From positions 32,070-96,069 of the forward strand of contig WJLW01000123.1 of the NCBI GenBank assembly GCA_014728295.1: 64,000 nucleotides of DNA. The letters run 5' to 3'. Position 1 is the stretch's first letter; every line of letters starts with the position of its first letter. A program made the position numbers and the translations under genes. The notes beneath the pieces are model-generated. The model was not told the DNA's origin, did not search any database, and worked only from the letters and a program-made list of their open reading frames with translations. Source of the stretch: Chitinivibrionales bacterium. Lineage in GTDB: Bacteria > Fibrobacterota > Chitinivibrionia > Chitinivibrionales > WJKA01. Shown here in pieces: positions 19,009 to 28,142 of this stretch.

Positions 19009-20293
19009 GTTACAAACATCAATCAGGCACGTTGCCGTGGTCGGCATCAATCACACGACCAGCGACGCGCGCTTGCGCGACAGGCTACTGTTTGCCGACG
19101 GCAGCATCGAAGCGGCATTGCAGCGAATGCAAACCACTCCGCAGCTCGATGAGTGTCTGATCCTTTCTACCTGCAATCGTGTTGAAGTGTATATCGTACT
19201 GCAAAATCCAGACAACGCCGTGCAACTTATTTCTGATTTTCTAGCCGGGTTCCATTCGGTTTCTTCGGCCGAATTCGGCAATCGCCTGTATTTTTACCGG
19301 TGCGAAGAAGCAGTGGATCATCTCTTCAACGTGGCCGCCGGTCTTGATTCACTGGTAATCGGCGAGTATCAGATTCTGGGTCAGGTTAAAGGTGCTCATC
19401 AGCGGGCATGCGCTTCGGGCTCAACATCGGCGATGCTCAATAAGCTTTTTCAGTTCGCCGTCGAAGCCGCTAAGCGCGTGCGAAACGAAAGCGATATCGG
19501 CGCGGGCTTGCTTTCCGTCGCCTCGGTCGCGGTTGATCTTGCCCGCAAAGTTGTCGGCACGTTGGACCACCGGACAGCGCTCATCATCGGCGCCGGCAAA
19601 ATGAGCGAAATTACGGCCCAACACCTTGTCTGCAACAATATCGGTCACCTGATTTGCGCCAATCGCACGCGTCACAAAGCTGAGCAGACGGCGCGGCAAT
19701 TCTGCGGCATGCCGATAGGTCTGGATGAGCTGGACGATCATCTCCACCGGGCCGATATCGTTGTCACTGCGACCGGCGCATCCGGATACGTACTTAAAAA
19801 AGACAGCGTACGCAAGGCTATGAACCGGCGCAAAAACGATCCGACATTTTTCATTGACATTGCCGCTCCGCGTGATATCGATCCTGAAGTCGCCAATGTC
19901 TATAATGCATTTCTCTATTCCATTGATGACCTCTCTGCAATCGTAAACAAAACGGTAAACCGGCGTTCTTCCGAGATAGCAAAAGCACGCGCCCTGCTGC
20001 AAGAGGAAAAGCAAAAATATTTTGAATGGTATCGCGCTCAGAGGGTCGTGCCGGCCATGGTCGACCTGCGCTCGGAATTCGAACATCTGTGTGAAGTGGA
20101 GTTAGCACGCTATGCATCGTCAATTGAGCAGCTTCCCGAAGATGCTCGGCAGACCATCAGGCAATTTGCTTCTTCACTGACGAAATCGTTTCTGCGAACG
20201 CCTACGAAAGTGCTTAAAGCAAAGTCCGCAGATGCGGATGCCGCAGAATTTGTTCGCGTAGTGCAGCAGCTTTTTTCATTAACAAAGGTATAA
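18998..20293 (+). CDS. hemA: glutamyl-tRNA reductase
   Basis: HemA reduces glutamyl-tRNA to glutamate-1-semialdehyde, the first step of C5 tetrapyrrole synthesis. The N-terminal catalytic domain shows VVGINHTTSDARLRDRL and the nucleophilic cysteine in LSTCNRVEVY (Cys59). GLDSLVIGEYQILGQVK follows, then the NADPH domain with ALIIGAGKMSE. The 431 residues are normal length. It overlaps hemX by 11 nt and sirC by 1 nt (TAATG). hemL and hemB are not in the window. Confidence 0.96.
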   Translation: MATELQTSIRHVAVVGINHTTSDARLRDRLLFADGSIEAALQRMQTTPQLDECLILSTCNRVEVYIVLQNPDNAVQLISDFLAGFHSVSSAEFGNRLYFYRCEEAVDHLFNVAAGLDSLVIGEYQILGQVKGAHQRACASGSTSAMLNKLFQFAVEAAKRVRNESDIGAGLLSVASVAVDLARKVVGTLDHRTALIIGAGKMSEITAQHLVCNNIGHLICANRTRHKAEQTARQFCGMPIGLDELDDHLHRADIVVTATGASGYVLKKDSVRKAMNRRKNDPTFFIDIAAPRDIDPEVANVYNAFLYSIDDLSAIVNKTVNRRSSEIAKARALLQEEKQKYFEWYRAQRVVPAMVDLRSEFEHLCEVELARYASSIEQLPEDARQTIRQFASSLTKSFLRTPTKVLKAKSADADAAEFVRVVQQLFSLTKV

Positions 20294-20931
20294 TGCTTAT
20301 GCTCTATCCGATATTCCTCGAGGCAACCAGGATATCCTGCGTCATTGTTGGCGGCGGCAAAGTTGCTGCCCGCAAAGCCGCATGTTTGGTCGAAAAGGGA
20401 GCCCAGCCAACCATAATCAGCCCTCAATTACATGACGAATTAGCTCAATTACGTGACAAGGGAAGCATATCCTGGACGCAGCACGGCTATGCCCCCGAAT
20501 TACTGCACGGCTTTCAGATTGTCATTGCAGCGACAAATGACAGCGGGGTCAATGCGCGCATTGCACAGGATGCCCGGGCATCCGGCAAATTGGTAAATGT
20601 CGTCGACAACAGGGATGAGTGCACGTTCATTGTGCCGGCATCGGGCTGCAAGGGTGACATTTCGTTCGCCGTTGCCGGGGACGGCGCAGCGCCGGTTGCA
20701 AGTGCCCGTATCAGAGATGAATTCGATCGGGTGCTGAGTGACGGACATCTCTACCTGCTCGACATGTTAAAGCGGTATCGCCATGAAATAAAACAATTGC
20801 CTCCCGGCGCAAAACACGCATTCTGGGAGCAGGTTCGCAAAATCGAAATTGACACACTCGACACGGCCGCGACTGCGCAGATGATCATCGCAGATCATCT
20901 CGAGCGCGCGCGTCGGGAGCCTGCAGCATGA
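20293..20931 (+). CDS. sirC: precorrin-2 dehydrogenase / sirohydrochlorin ferrochelatase (Met8/CysG-N type)
   Basis: A 212-residue protein of the SirC/Met8 family. The NAD-binding motif is IVGGGKVAARKA (18-29) and the bifunctional-active-site aspartate sits in LVNVVDNRDEC (Asp105, the position of the key Asp in CysG). It oxidises precorrin-2 to sirohydrochlorin and may also insert iron to give siroheme, since no separate chelatase is visible in the window. The ATG overlaps the hemA stop as TAATG; an in-frame ATG two codons later is the alternative start. It overlaps hemC by 4 nt. Confidence 0.92.
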   Translation: MLMLYPIFLEATRISCVIVGGGKVAARKAACLVEKGAQPTIISPQLHDELAQLRDKGSISWTQHGYAPELLHGFQIVIAATNDSGVNARIAQDARASGKLVNVVDNRDECTFIVPASGCKGDISFAVAGDGAAPVASARIRDEFDRVLSDGHLYLLDMLKRYRHEIKQLPPGAKHAFWEQVRKIEIDTLDTAATAQMIIADHLERARREPAA

Positions 20932-21848
20932 AACGAAGCATACGCGTTGCAACCCGCGGCAGCCGTCTGGCCCGGACCCAGACCCGGCATGCGATTGACC
21001 TGCTTGCCGCAACCCATCCAGAGTGCGCTTTCGAAGTTATACAGTTTACGACTACCGGTGATCAACGCCATGATCGTCCACTCACCGATTTCAGAGGAAC
21101 CGGCGTTTTTGTCAAAGAGCTGCAGCGCGCCCTGCTCGACAATGAAGCCGACATAGCCGTGCACAGCCTGAAGGACGTTCCGATAGAGCAGGAGGATGGA
21201 TTGACACTTGCCTCTTTTCCCGAGCGAGCCGATCCGGCGGATGTGCTTCTGACCGCAACCGCCGAATCTATTGATACGCTGGCCCGGCAGGCCGTAGTCG
21301 GTACCGGCAGCCCGCGACGTATGCTTCAGTTGGGCAGGTACCGCAGCGATCTGCAGTTTCGGAACATCAGAGGCAATCTTGATACCCGCCTGCGCAAGCT
21401 GGATGAGGGGCAGTATGACGCCATCGTCCTGGCCGCCGCCGGGCTTATTCGCCTGGGACATGCGGTCTCCGGCCACCTTCGACTGCCGGAAGCTATTTGC
21501 CTGCCTGCTGCCGGCCAGGGCATGCTTGCGTTAGAATGCCGCCGGGATGATGCTGAAATCAACGCGCTGGTTCAGTCGATACATTGCTTTGCATCGGGCA
21601 CGTGTGCAGCGGCGGAACGCAGCTTTTTGCGAGAGCTGGGTGCCGGCTGTTCGGTCCCCGCTGCGGCATTGGCACGCGTTCATGACAAACGCCTGCACAT
21701 GAAAGCGCTGCTGGGTGACCTGGAGTCTGGCCGCACGTGTTCACTCGAAGCCTCGTCCCCGGTAGATACTGCAGAGCAGCTCGGGCGCGCATGCGCCCAA
21801 CATCTCGCTGCGAAGTGTGCAAAACAAGGAATAGCACTCACGACATGA
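20928..21848 (+). CDS. hemC: hydroxymethylbilane synthase (porphobilinogen deaminase)
   Basis: HemC joins four porphobilinogens into hydroxymethylbilane. The 306 residues show VATRGSRLARTQT (7-19), the catalytic-loop ADIAVHSLKDVP (Asp83), TGSPRR, and the dipyrromethane-cofactor cysteine in ELGAGCSVPAAA (Cys241). It overlaps both neighbours by ATGA and lies in the tetrapyrrole operon 18199-26677. It serves both heme routes, since both start from uroporphyrinogen III. Confidence 0.96.
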   Translation: MKRSIRVATRGSRLARTQTRHAIDLLAATHPECAFEVIQFTTTGDQRHDRPLTDFRGTGVFVKELQRALLDNEADIAVHSLKDVPIEQEDGLTLASFPERADPADVLLTATAESIDTLARQAVVGTGSPRRMLQLGRYRSDLQFRNIRGNLDTRLRKLDEGQYDAIVLAAAGLIRLGHAVSGHLRLPEAICLPAAGQGMLALECRRDDAEINALVQSIHCFASGTCAAAERSFLRELGAGCSVPAAALARVHDKRLHMKALLGDLESGRTCSLEASSPVDTAEQLGRACAQHLAAKCAKQGIALTT

Positions 21849-23362
21849 CACAGGCAAAAGTATATCTGGTTGGCGCAGGCCCCGGTGATCCGGAGCTGAT
21901 TACCCGCAAGGCAGTATCCTGCCTGAATCTAGCGGAAGTTGTCGTATACGACTTCCTTGCTTCTCCCCTGCTCCTGCGGCATGCACCAGAGTCTGCCGAA
22001 AAGATTTATGTCGGTAAAAAATGCGGCAACCACAGTACGCAACAGCAAATAATTAATCAAATCCTGGTACAAAAGGCTCGCAACGGAAACGTCGTCATTC
22101 GCTTGAAAGGCGGTGACCCATTTGTATTTGGTCGCGGATCAGAAGAGATTGAAGCACTACTTGAGGCAGATATACCATTTGAAATTGTACCCGGAATCAC
22201 TGCGGGTATTGCCGTATGTGCTTATGCCGGGATTCCGGTTACCGATCGACGCTATGCATCCTCAGTCGCCTATGTCACCGGTCATGAACGTGTCGACAAG
22301 CATAAAAGCAGCATCAACTGGCGCCGTCTGGCAACCGGCGTGGATACGCTCGTGTTTTATATGGGCGTGACGAACCTGCCATTCATCGCACAACAACTTA
22401 TAGAACATGGGCGCGATGCGAAGACACCTGCTGCTGTAATTCGCTGGGGAACAACCCCCGAACAACAGACCGTTACGGGAGCACTCAATGAGATTGCGGC
22501 AAAAACTGAAGCCGCGCATCTGAAACCGCCTGCCATAATCGTCATCGGCGAAGTGGTCCGCCTGCGCAAGCACTATCGCTGGTTCGACACCAAACCGCTT
22601 TGCGGCAAGAGAATTATCAACACGCGAGCCGTCCATCAGAGTTCAAAATTGACCCTGGCCCTGCAGGATTCCGGTGCTCATGTTATGGAGCTCCCGGCAA
22701 TCGCCATCGAACGCTCGGCTCCCGGGATTTTTGCGGAGCAATTCAACATGCTCGACACGTTCGATTGGATAATATTCACCAGCCCGAACGCCGTTGAAAT
22801 ATTTTTCGATGAGCTGATTAAACAGAAGCGGGATATCCGCGCGCTTGGAACTGCCCGGATTGCCTGCATTGGCCAAGGTACGGCCGATGCGGTGAGGAGG
22901 ATGCATCTGCATGCCGGCGTTGTTGGATCAGTCGCAACAGCAGAGGGATTGCTCGACTCCTTACGCAATGCTGCATCGTGGTCGATGCAGAAGATACTGT
23001 TGCCACGCGCAGCAAAGGCAAGAACAATTCTGCCGGACACATTGCGCACGTGGGGAGCCGACGTCACGGTAATTCCCGCATACACAACAGTCACTCCGCA
23101 TAACATACCGGCGGAAGTCTTCGAGAAGCTGACAGCACATGCATATGACGCAATGACATTTACCAGCTCGTCAACCGTAATCAATACCATCAATCTGCTC
23201 AAATCCAGAGGAAAGGATAGTGCTATTCGAACAATAAAAGCCGCAAGTATCGGCCCGATAACCAGCGCAACCTTGCGTGAGCACGGCATCACCCCCATCG
23301 TGGAAGCACGCGAACATTCGATACCGGGACTGGTTGACGCGATACGGGAGCATTTCGCATGA
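21845..23362 (+). CDS. cobA-hemD: uroporphyrinogen-III C-methyltransferase / uroporphyrinogen-III synthase fusion
   Basis: Two enzymes in one 505-residue chain. Residues 1 to about 245 are the SAM-dependent methyltransferase (SUMT): LVGAGPGDPELIT (8-20), RLKGGDPFVFGRG (86-98), VPGITAG. They make precorrin-2. Residues from about 250 are HemD (RIINTRAVHQSSKL, IFTSPNAVEIFF, IGPITSATLREHG), which cyclises hydroxymethylbilane. I use ATG 21845, which overlaps the hemC stop (ATGA) and begins with the conserved strand, not the in-frame ATG 108 nt earlier inside hemC. The fusion couples formation and methylation of uroporphyrinogen III and is known from several anaerobes. It overlaps ahbC by 4 nt. Confidence 0.93.
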   Translation: MTQAKVYLVGAGPGDPELITRKAVSCLNLAEVVVYDFLASPLLLRHAPESAEKIYVGKKCGNHSTQQQIINQILVQKARNGNVVIRLKGGDPFVFGRGSEEIEALLEADIPFEIVPGITAGIAVCAYAGIPVTDRRYASSVAYVTGHERVDKHKSSINWRRLATGVDTLVFYMGVTNLPFIAQQLIEHGRDAKTPAAVIRWGTTPEQQTVTGALNEIAAKTEAAHLKPPAIIVIGEVVRLRKHYRWFDTKPLCGKRIINTRAVHQSSKLTLALQDSGAHVMELPAIAIERSAPGIFAEQFNMLDTFDWIIFTSPNAVEIFFDELIKQKRDIRALGTARIACIGQGTADAVRRMHLHAGVVGSVATAEGLLDSLRNAASWSMQKILLPRAAKARTILPDTLRTWGADVTVIPAYTTVTPHNIPAEVFEKLTAHAYDAMTFTSSSTVINTINLLKSRGKDSAIRTIKAASIGPITSATLREHGITPIVEAREHSIPGLVDAIREHFA

Positions 23363-24549
23363 TCGGCATTTCGAAACTCTACTGTGGTTCGGTGGAATCC
23401 TCCGATGCACTTCGCTATCAGCGTGACTCCGCACAACTGCCTTCGCACCTGCTCCAATTCTCAAAAGACAAGCGCCCGGTCGTTGTGTGGAATGTCGGCC
23501 GGCGATGCAATTTGCGGTGCGTACACTGCTACTCACACTCGCGCGACATCGCCTACAAAGGCGAGTTAACGACACAGGAAGCCGAGGCCTTCATCGATTC
23601 GGCGGCACAATACCAATGCCCCGTCATGCTTTTTTCCGGCGGCGAACCGCTCATGCGCCCCGACCTGCTGCACCTGGTTACGCGCGCCGGAGCCGGCGGC
23701 ATGCGCGCCGTCATTTCGACCAACGGCACGCTCATCGACGAATCAACGGCGGCCAGACTCAAAGAGGTCGGGCTCTCCTACGTTGGTGTAAGTCTTGACG
23801 GCTTGCGGCAGACGCATGACACATTCCGGGGCGTGAGGGGCTGTTTTGACAAGGCAATGGCAGGTATTCGCAACTGCCAAAAGGCCGGCATCAAGGTCGG
23901 CGTGCGGTTTACAATCAACAAACTCAACGCGCATGATGTGGGCGGCATTTTCGACCTGCTGGAAGAGATGGACATTCCGCGTGTCTGTTTCTATCACCTC
24001 GTCTATGCCGGAAGGGGATCGAAGCTTAAAGACGAGGACCTTTCTCACTCCGAGTCGCGCAAGCTGGTTGATTATCTTATTGATCGCACGGCAGATCTGT
24101 ATACGCGCGGCATGCACAAAGAAGTCTTGACGGTTGATAATCATGCCGACGGCGTCCATCTCTACCTGCGTCTGTTGCGCGAGAATTCACCGCGCGCAGC
24201 GGACGTGCTGAAGCTGCTCAAAATGAACGGCGGCAACAGCACCGGCGTCGGTATAGCCTGCGTGAGCTGGGACGGGTCGGTCTATGCCGATCAATTCTGG
24301 CGTCACCATGCATTCGGCAATGTAAAAAACCGTCCGTTCCCTGAGATATGGCAGGACACCTCCGATCCGGTAATGGCGGGACTCAAGAATCGTAAACACC
24401 TGCTCAAAGGACGGTGCGGTCGCTGCGTCTGGCAGGATATCTGCAACGGCAATTTCCGGGTACGGGCCGAGGCGGTGTACGATGATATATGGGCAGAAGA
24501 TCCCGCATGCTATCTGACCGAAGAGGAAATCACTACCCGCATTGAATAG
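23359..24549 (+). CDS. ahbC: AhbC-like radical SAM enzyme (12,18-didecarboxysiroheme deacetylase)
   Basis: A radical SAM protein of 396 residues with the CxxxCxxC cluster motif RRCNLRCVHCYSH (Cys50, Cys54, Cys57), the GGEP motif (LFSGGEPLM) and C-terminal SPASM-type cysteines (GRCGRCVWQDIC). The N-terminus MIGISKLYCGSVE, followed by LLQFSKDKRPVVVWN, is characteristic of AhbC, which removes two acetate chains from 12,18-didecarboxysiroheme to give coproheme. NirJ of heme d1 synthesis is the close relative. No nirS, nirF or nirN is nearby, and a second radical SAM gene of AhbD type follows, so heme b synthesis is favoured. It overlaps cobA-hemD by ATGA; ahbD starts 39 nt downstream. Confidence 0.9.
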   Translation: MIGISKLYCGSVESSDALRYQRDSAQLPSHLLQFSKDKRPVVVWNVGRRCNLRCVHCYSHSRDIAYKGELTTQEAEAFIDSAAQYQCPVMLFSGGEPLMRPDLLHLVTRAGAGGMRAVISTNGTLIDESTAARLKEVGLSYVGVSLDGLRQTHDTFRGVRGCFDKAMAGIRNCQKAGIKVGVRFTINKLNAHDVGGIFDLLEEMDIPRVCFYHLVYAGRGSKLKDEDLSHSESRKLVDYLIDRTADLYTRGMHKEVLTVDNHADGVHLYLRLLRENSPRAADVLKLLKMNGGNSTGVGIACVSWDGSVYADQFWRHHAFGNVKNRPFPEIWQDTSDPVMAGLKNRKHLLKGRCGRCVWQDICNGNFRVRAEAVYDDIWAEDPACYLTEEEITTRIE

Positions 24550-24588
24550 CGGCAATCGAGGCGCAATGTATCGTAGCGATAAGCAACC

Positions 24589-25680
24589 ATGACACCAGTT
24601 CACCCTTCAAGCACACCGCATCCTGTTCCCCGCCTCATTGCATGGGAGTTAACCCGTGCGTGCACCCTCAAGTGCAGACACTGCCGGGCTTCGGCCGATA
24701 CATCGCGGTCCACTGCGGAATTTTCGACCGCCGAATGCGAAAAGGTGCTGGATAATGTCGCCGCGTTTGCCAAACCCATTATCATCCTGACCGGTGGCGA
24801 GCCGCTCATGCGCGATGACATTTTTCACCTTGCCCGCCATGGCTCCGATCTCGGTCTACGCATGGTACTGGCAACCTGCGGTGCGCTGCTTAGCGAAGCG
24901 GTATGCCGCCGTCTGATCGATGCGGGCATACAACGCATCAGCCTGAGCATCGACGGGGCCACGGCTCGCAGCCACGACGCCTTTCGCCGGGTAGACGGTG
25001 CATTTGCAGATGCGATGACCGCTGCTGCCCATGCGCGCCGGGCCGGGCTTGAATTTCAAATCAATACCACCGTATCACAATTGAATAAGGATGAATTGCC
25101 GGAGATCTTCAACCTGGCAATCGAGCTGGGCGCGGTATCATTCCACCCGTTTCTGCTGGTACCCACCGGTCGCGGCAAAGAATTAGCGGATTACGAGCTT
25201 TCACCGGTCGAATACGAACGGGTATTGAAATGGGTATACGATCAACGCGGCACGGCACCGATTGGATTGAAGCCGACCTGCGCCCCGCACTACTATCGCA
25301 TCTTGCGGCAGCAGGAGCAGCAAAGAGGTCGCCGGGTCACGCGGCAAACGCACGGTCTCGACGCAATGACCAAAGGCTGCCTGGGCGCACAGGGATTTGC
25401 CTTTATCTCACATGTCGGCAACGTACAAATGTGCGGTTTTCTGCAAGAGACGGCCGGAAATGTTCGCGAGTGCCACTACGACTTCAAAACGATCTGGTTC
25501 GATTCTGCGTTCTTCAACCGGATCCGCGCGCTCGACGGCTATCACGGACGATGCGGCGTATGCGAATACCAAAGCGTCTGCGGCGGATGCCGGGCACGGG
25601 CCTTTGCCATGACCGGCGACTATCTCGCCGAAGAGCCGTTCTGCCTCTACCGGCCTGAATCGATGCGGAACGCGAGGTGA
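24589..25680 (+). CDS. ahbD: AhbD-like radical SAM enzyme (anaerobic heme b synthase)
   Basis: This 363-residue radical SAM enzyme carries TRACTLKCRHCRA (Cys25, Cys29, Cys32), ILTGGEPLM, and a C-terminal SPASM-like set (CGVCEYQSVCGGCRARA). The openings LIAWELTRAC and FHPFLLVPTGRG match AhbD, which oxidatively decarboxylates the two propionates of coproheme to vinyls without oxygen. HemQ (8750-9475) carries out the same overall conversion using peroxide. It is followed one base later by ahbAB. No clear ribosome-binding site precedes the ATG. Confidence 0.88.
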   Translation: MTPVHPSSTPHPVPRLIAWELTRACTLKCRHCRASADTSRSTAEFSTAECEKVLDNVAAFAKPIIILTGGEPLMRDDIFHLARHGSDLGLRMVLATCGALLSEAVCRRLIDAGIQRISLSIDGATARSHDAFRRVDGAFADAMTAAAHARRAGLEFQINTTVSQLNKDELPEIFNLAIELGAVSFHPFLLVPTGRGKELADYELSPVEYERVLKWVYDQRGTAPIGLKPTCAPHYYRILRQQEQQRGRRVTRQTHGLDAMTKGCLGAQGFAFISHVGNVQMCGFLQETAGNVRECHYDFKTIWFDSAFFNRIRALDGYHGRCGVCEYQSVCGGCRARAFAMTGDYLAEEPFCLYRPESMRNAR

Positions 25681-25681
25681 T

Positions 25682-26677
25682 ATGGATTCGGTCGACCGCA
25701 CGCTGCTCAATATTCTGCAGTACGATTTTCCCCTGTCAATCACTCCATTTGCAGAAATTGCCGGGAGAATCGGTGTCAACGAACGCGACGTTTTGGACAG
25801 AATAGCTCGACTTAAAGCGGAGAATATCATACGCCGAATCAGTCCGATATTCGATTCACGTAAAATCGGTTACGCCAGCACCCTTGCCGCCTTCATGGTC
25901 GACCCGAACCACATTGACGACGTTGCCGACTTCGTCAATCAACATCCCGGCGTCAGCCACAACTATCAGCGCAAACATGCATACAACCTGTGGTTTACTT
26001 TGACGGTACGCAAGGATGTTGATATCAAGCGATCAATCAATCACCTGGCGGCAAAGGCGGGCGTACAGCATTCGCTTTACCTTCCGTCAATCAGGAATTT
26101 CAAAATCAGCTTTCGCCTTGACATGCAGAACGCAGACCTGGACAACCCCAACAGCATTGACGATCCGCAGGTGACGTATCACTGTGATAACGAACCGGCT
26201 TTGCGCATCGATCCGCACTTCATAAGGCTGGTCCAGAGGGATATGCCACTGGTAACGCATCCGTTTGCCGACATCGCCGGGCAATTAAAGTGCACACAGA
26301 ACGCTATCGCTGAACAACTGCGCACGTACCTGCAGCAAGGCTACATCAGAAGAATCGCATCCGTTCTCACGCCCGTTCATGCCGGATACCCGCACAATAT
26401 AATGGTCGCCTGGAACATTGACCGGCAGCATACGGAAGCGTTTGGCCATGCCGCCGCACAAATCAGGCAGGTCAGCCACTGCTACGAACGTCCGTCATAT
26501 CCACAATGGCCCTATTCGCTGTATACCATGCTGCACGGACAGAGCGAAGAGCAATGTACTGCGCTTATACGACGGATGGAAAGCGCGCCCGGCGCGGTAT
26601 CGTACCTGACGCTTCCCACGCTCAGGGAGTTCAAGAAAGTGCGGGTGCGTTATTTTTGTGAAGATCAGACTACGTAA
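25682..26677 (+). CDS. ahbAB: fused siroheme decarboxylase AhbA-AhbB (tandem Lrp/AsnC-like)
   Basis: AhbA and AhbB are usually separate subunits that decarboxylate siroheme to 12,18-didecarboxysiroheme. Here one 331-residue protein holds both. Module 1 (1 to about 150) has a winged helix (ITPFAEIAGRIGVNERDVLDRI), VSHNYQRKHAYNLWFTLT (91-108) and a closing LPSIRNFK. Module 2 (about 175-331) has THPFADIAGQLKCTQNAIAEQL, VSHCYERPSYPQWPYSLYTMLHG and LPTLREFKKVR. Both retain the His-Tyr pair that lies near the substrate in this family. NirDL of heme d1 synthesis is a known fusion of the same type. It ends the operon and overlaps the convergent squalene/phytoene synthase gene by 8 bp. Confidence 0.9.
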   Translation: MDSVDRTLLNILQYDFPLSITPFAEIAGRIGVNERDVLDRIARLKAENIIRRISPIFDSRKIGYASTLAAFMVDPNHIDDVADFVNQHPGVSHNYQRKHAYNLWFTLTVRKDVDIKRSINHLAAKAGVQHSLYLPSIRNFKISFRLDMQNADLDNPNSIDDPQVTYHCDNEPALRIDPHFIRLVQRDMPLVTHPFADIAGQLKCTQNAIAEQLRTYLQQGYIRRIASVLTPVHAGYPHNIMVAWNIDRQHTEAFGHAAAQIRQVSHCYERPSYPQWPYSLYTMLHGQSEEQCTALIRRMESAPGAVSYLTLPTLREFKKVRVRYFCEDQTT

Positions 26678-27818
26678 GCGTTACGGGAAGATACTTCAGA
26701 TTTTTCAGCGGTAGTGGAATCTCCACTTCAAGTTTGCTCTCAATCACACCGACCAGCCTACGAAACTCGCGCACAATCAGATAATCCCAGAAGCAGGCCA
26801 GCATAGTGAAACGAATCGTGCTTCTGACTTCTCGGCGCGATATTTTTACGGGATTGCCGGGGTTGAACAGTTCGTCGGATAGCACGGCCTTGCGTAAGGT
26901 GCGGATTGCCATGAAAAGCGGCCAGAGGCAAAACAGGCGGATGCGCGGCTCGGTTTTGGGAATCAGCAGACAATAGCGTAGGGCGTAATTGAGATTGGTC
27001 ACAGCCTTGACAATAAGTTCACGCATCATCGAACGGGCCTGGCTGCGATAGCCGATTTCATGAATGCGATCGAGCGGTACGTTATATTTATCGGCCAGAT
27101 CGGTTGGAATGTACGCCGTATTCCTCTGCAGGTCCACGACGGCATCCTTGATAATATTAGTCAACTGAAGCCCCGCGCCGAAGGCTTCCTGATCGACCGC
27201 CAGCCTGTTTTTCAAACGCTTGGATATCCACGGCGAAAATTCGGCGAACAGGCGCGTCAGCATGTGGCCCACCGTACCGGCAACGTAATAGCAATACCGG
27301 TCCAGCTCATTTTCACTGCGCAGGCGCAACACTTTCTGTTCGAGCGATCTTTGCACCGTCGCCTGCATGCCGGCCACCATTTCGGTGACGGTATCCCTGA
27401 TAATTTTTCGGGTACGCGCATTGCAACTGTGAAGCTCGCAAAAGACAATATCGAGATGCCCGACAAGAAACTCCTCGTCGTCATTCATGTCCAGCACTGC
27501 ACAGGCTGATTTGAGCCGCCACATCAATCCGACGTCTTTGCCTTCGCTTTGAAACAGCCGGTAGTAATCCTGCAACAGAGCGATCTTGCGTTCATCCGAA
27601 AGCTTGGCGCTGTCTTCGAACGTATCGGCAATTCTGCAGAAGAGATAGCCGAGCATTACCGGATCTTTGAACGGCGAGCCCAGCGCCTTGATTGTCAAAG
27701 CAAAAGTTCGCGACACCTTTTCGAGCATGAGGTAGCAATATTTGCGTTGATTAACAGGTTGGCCCTGCAGTATCAACTGTTTCATTCCGGCAAGCTCTTT
27801 GTCACTTTTGGAAGCCAT
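26670..27818 (-). CDS. squalene/phytoene synthase family protein
   Basis: A 382-residue head-to-head prenyl synthase. The two aspartate-rich motifs are RIADTFED (62-69) and NIIKDAVVD (221-229), which bind the diphosphates through magnesium. YCYYVAGTVGHMLTRLF is the conserved helix of squalene synthases, so squalene or hopanoid/carotenoid precursor synthesis is likely. The length and the C-terminal extension (310-382) resemble squalene synthases more than HpnC/HpnD. The product cannot be fixed from sequence. It is convergent with ahbAB and is followed upstream by an intergenic stretch of about 320 bp. Confidence 0.88.
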   Translation of the reverse strand: MASKSDKELAGMKQLILQGQPVNQRKYCYLMLEKVSRTFALTIKALGSPFKDPVMLGYLFCRIADTFEDSAKLSDERKIALLQDYYRLFQSEGKDVGLMWRLKSACAVLDMNDDEEFLVGHLDIVFCELHSCNARTRKIIRDTVTEMVAGMQATVQRSLEQKVLRLRSENELDRYCYYVAGTVGHMLTRLFAEFSPWISKRLKNRLAVDQEAFGAGLQLTNIIKDAVVDLQRNTAYIPTDLADKYNVPLDRIHEIGYRSQARSMMRELIVKAVTNLNYALRYCLLIPKTEPRIRLFCLWPLFMAIRTLRKAVLSDELFNPGNPVKISRREVRSTIRFTMLACFWDYLIVREFRRLVGVIESKLEVEIPLPLKNLKYLPVTLT

Positions 27819-28142
27819 GTTTACCGCGAGTATTGAAATTGGTTGATATCTGAATTCAATAATAGATGGTAACGCAATTTAAGTACCATTCAGTGAGGAA
27901 GAAGAGCAATAAAATAGCTCAAATATCCATCTAGCGGTAATGCTGGGGTTAAGAATCTCCCGATAAGGTAAAAGCTTGCCTGATTTTGGCAATCAGGATC
28001 GCACGGCGCACGAAATCTGTTCAAACAAATGCAATTTAAGTCAATTGTTTTTTTTGATTGCTTTCTAATATTGCTCTATATTATAAACACTGGCCCATTT
28101 TCTCATTTTCCGGTATACTTATTGAAGATATCAGGGGGATTT
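27819..28142. promoter_or_regulatory. divergent intergenic region with 7-bp hairpin
   Basis: The gap lies between the prenyl synthase (minus) and the Tat sulfatase (plus). It holds a perfect inverted repeat CCTGATT-TTGGC-AATCAGG at 27979-27997, which could be an operator or RNA hairpin. An AGGGGG-type ribosome-binding site lies just before 28143. No gene or tRNA is visible in it. Confidence 0.35.

Noticed and set aside
18199..26677. Heme d1 (nir) biosynthesis operon
   Set aside because: AhbC/AhbAB resemble NirJ/NirDL, but there is no nirS, nirF or nirN, and a second radical SAM enzyme of AhbD type follows. Heme b via siroheme fits better.
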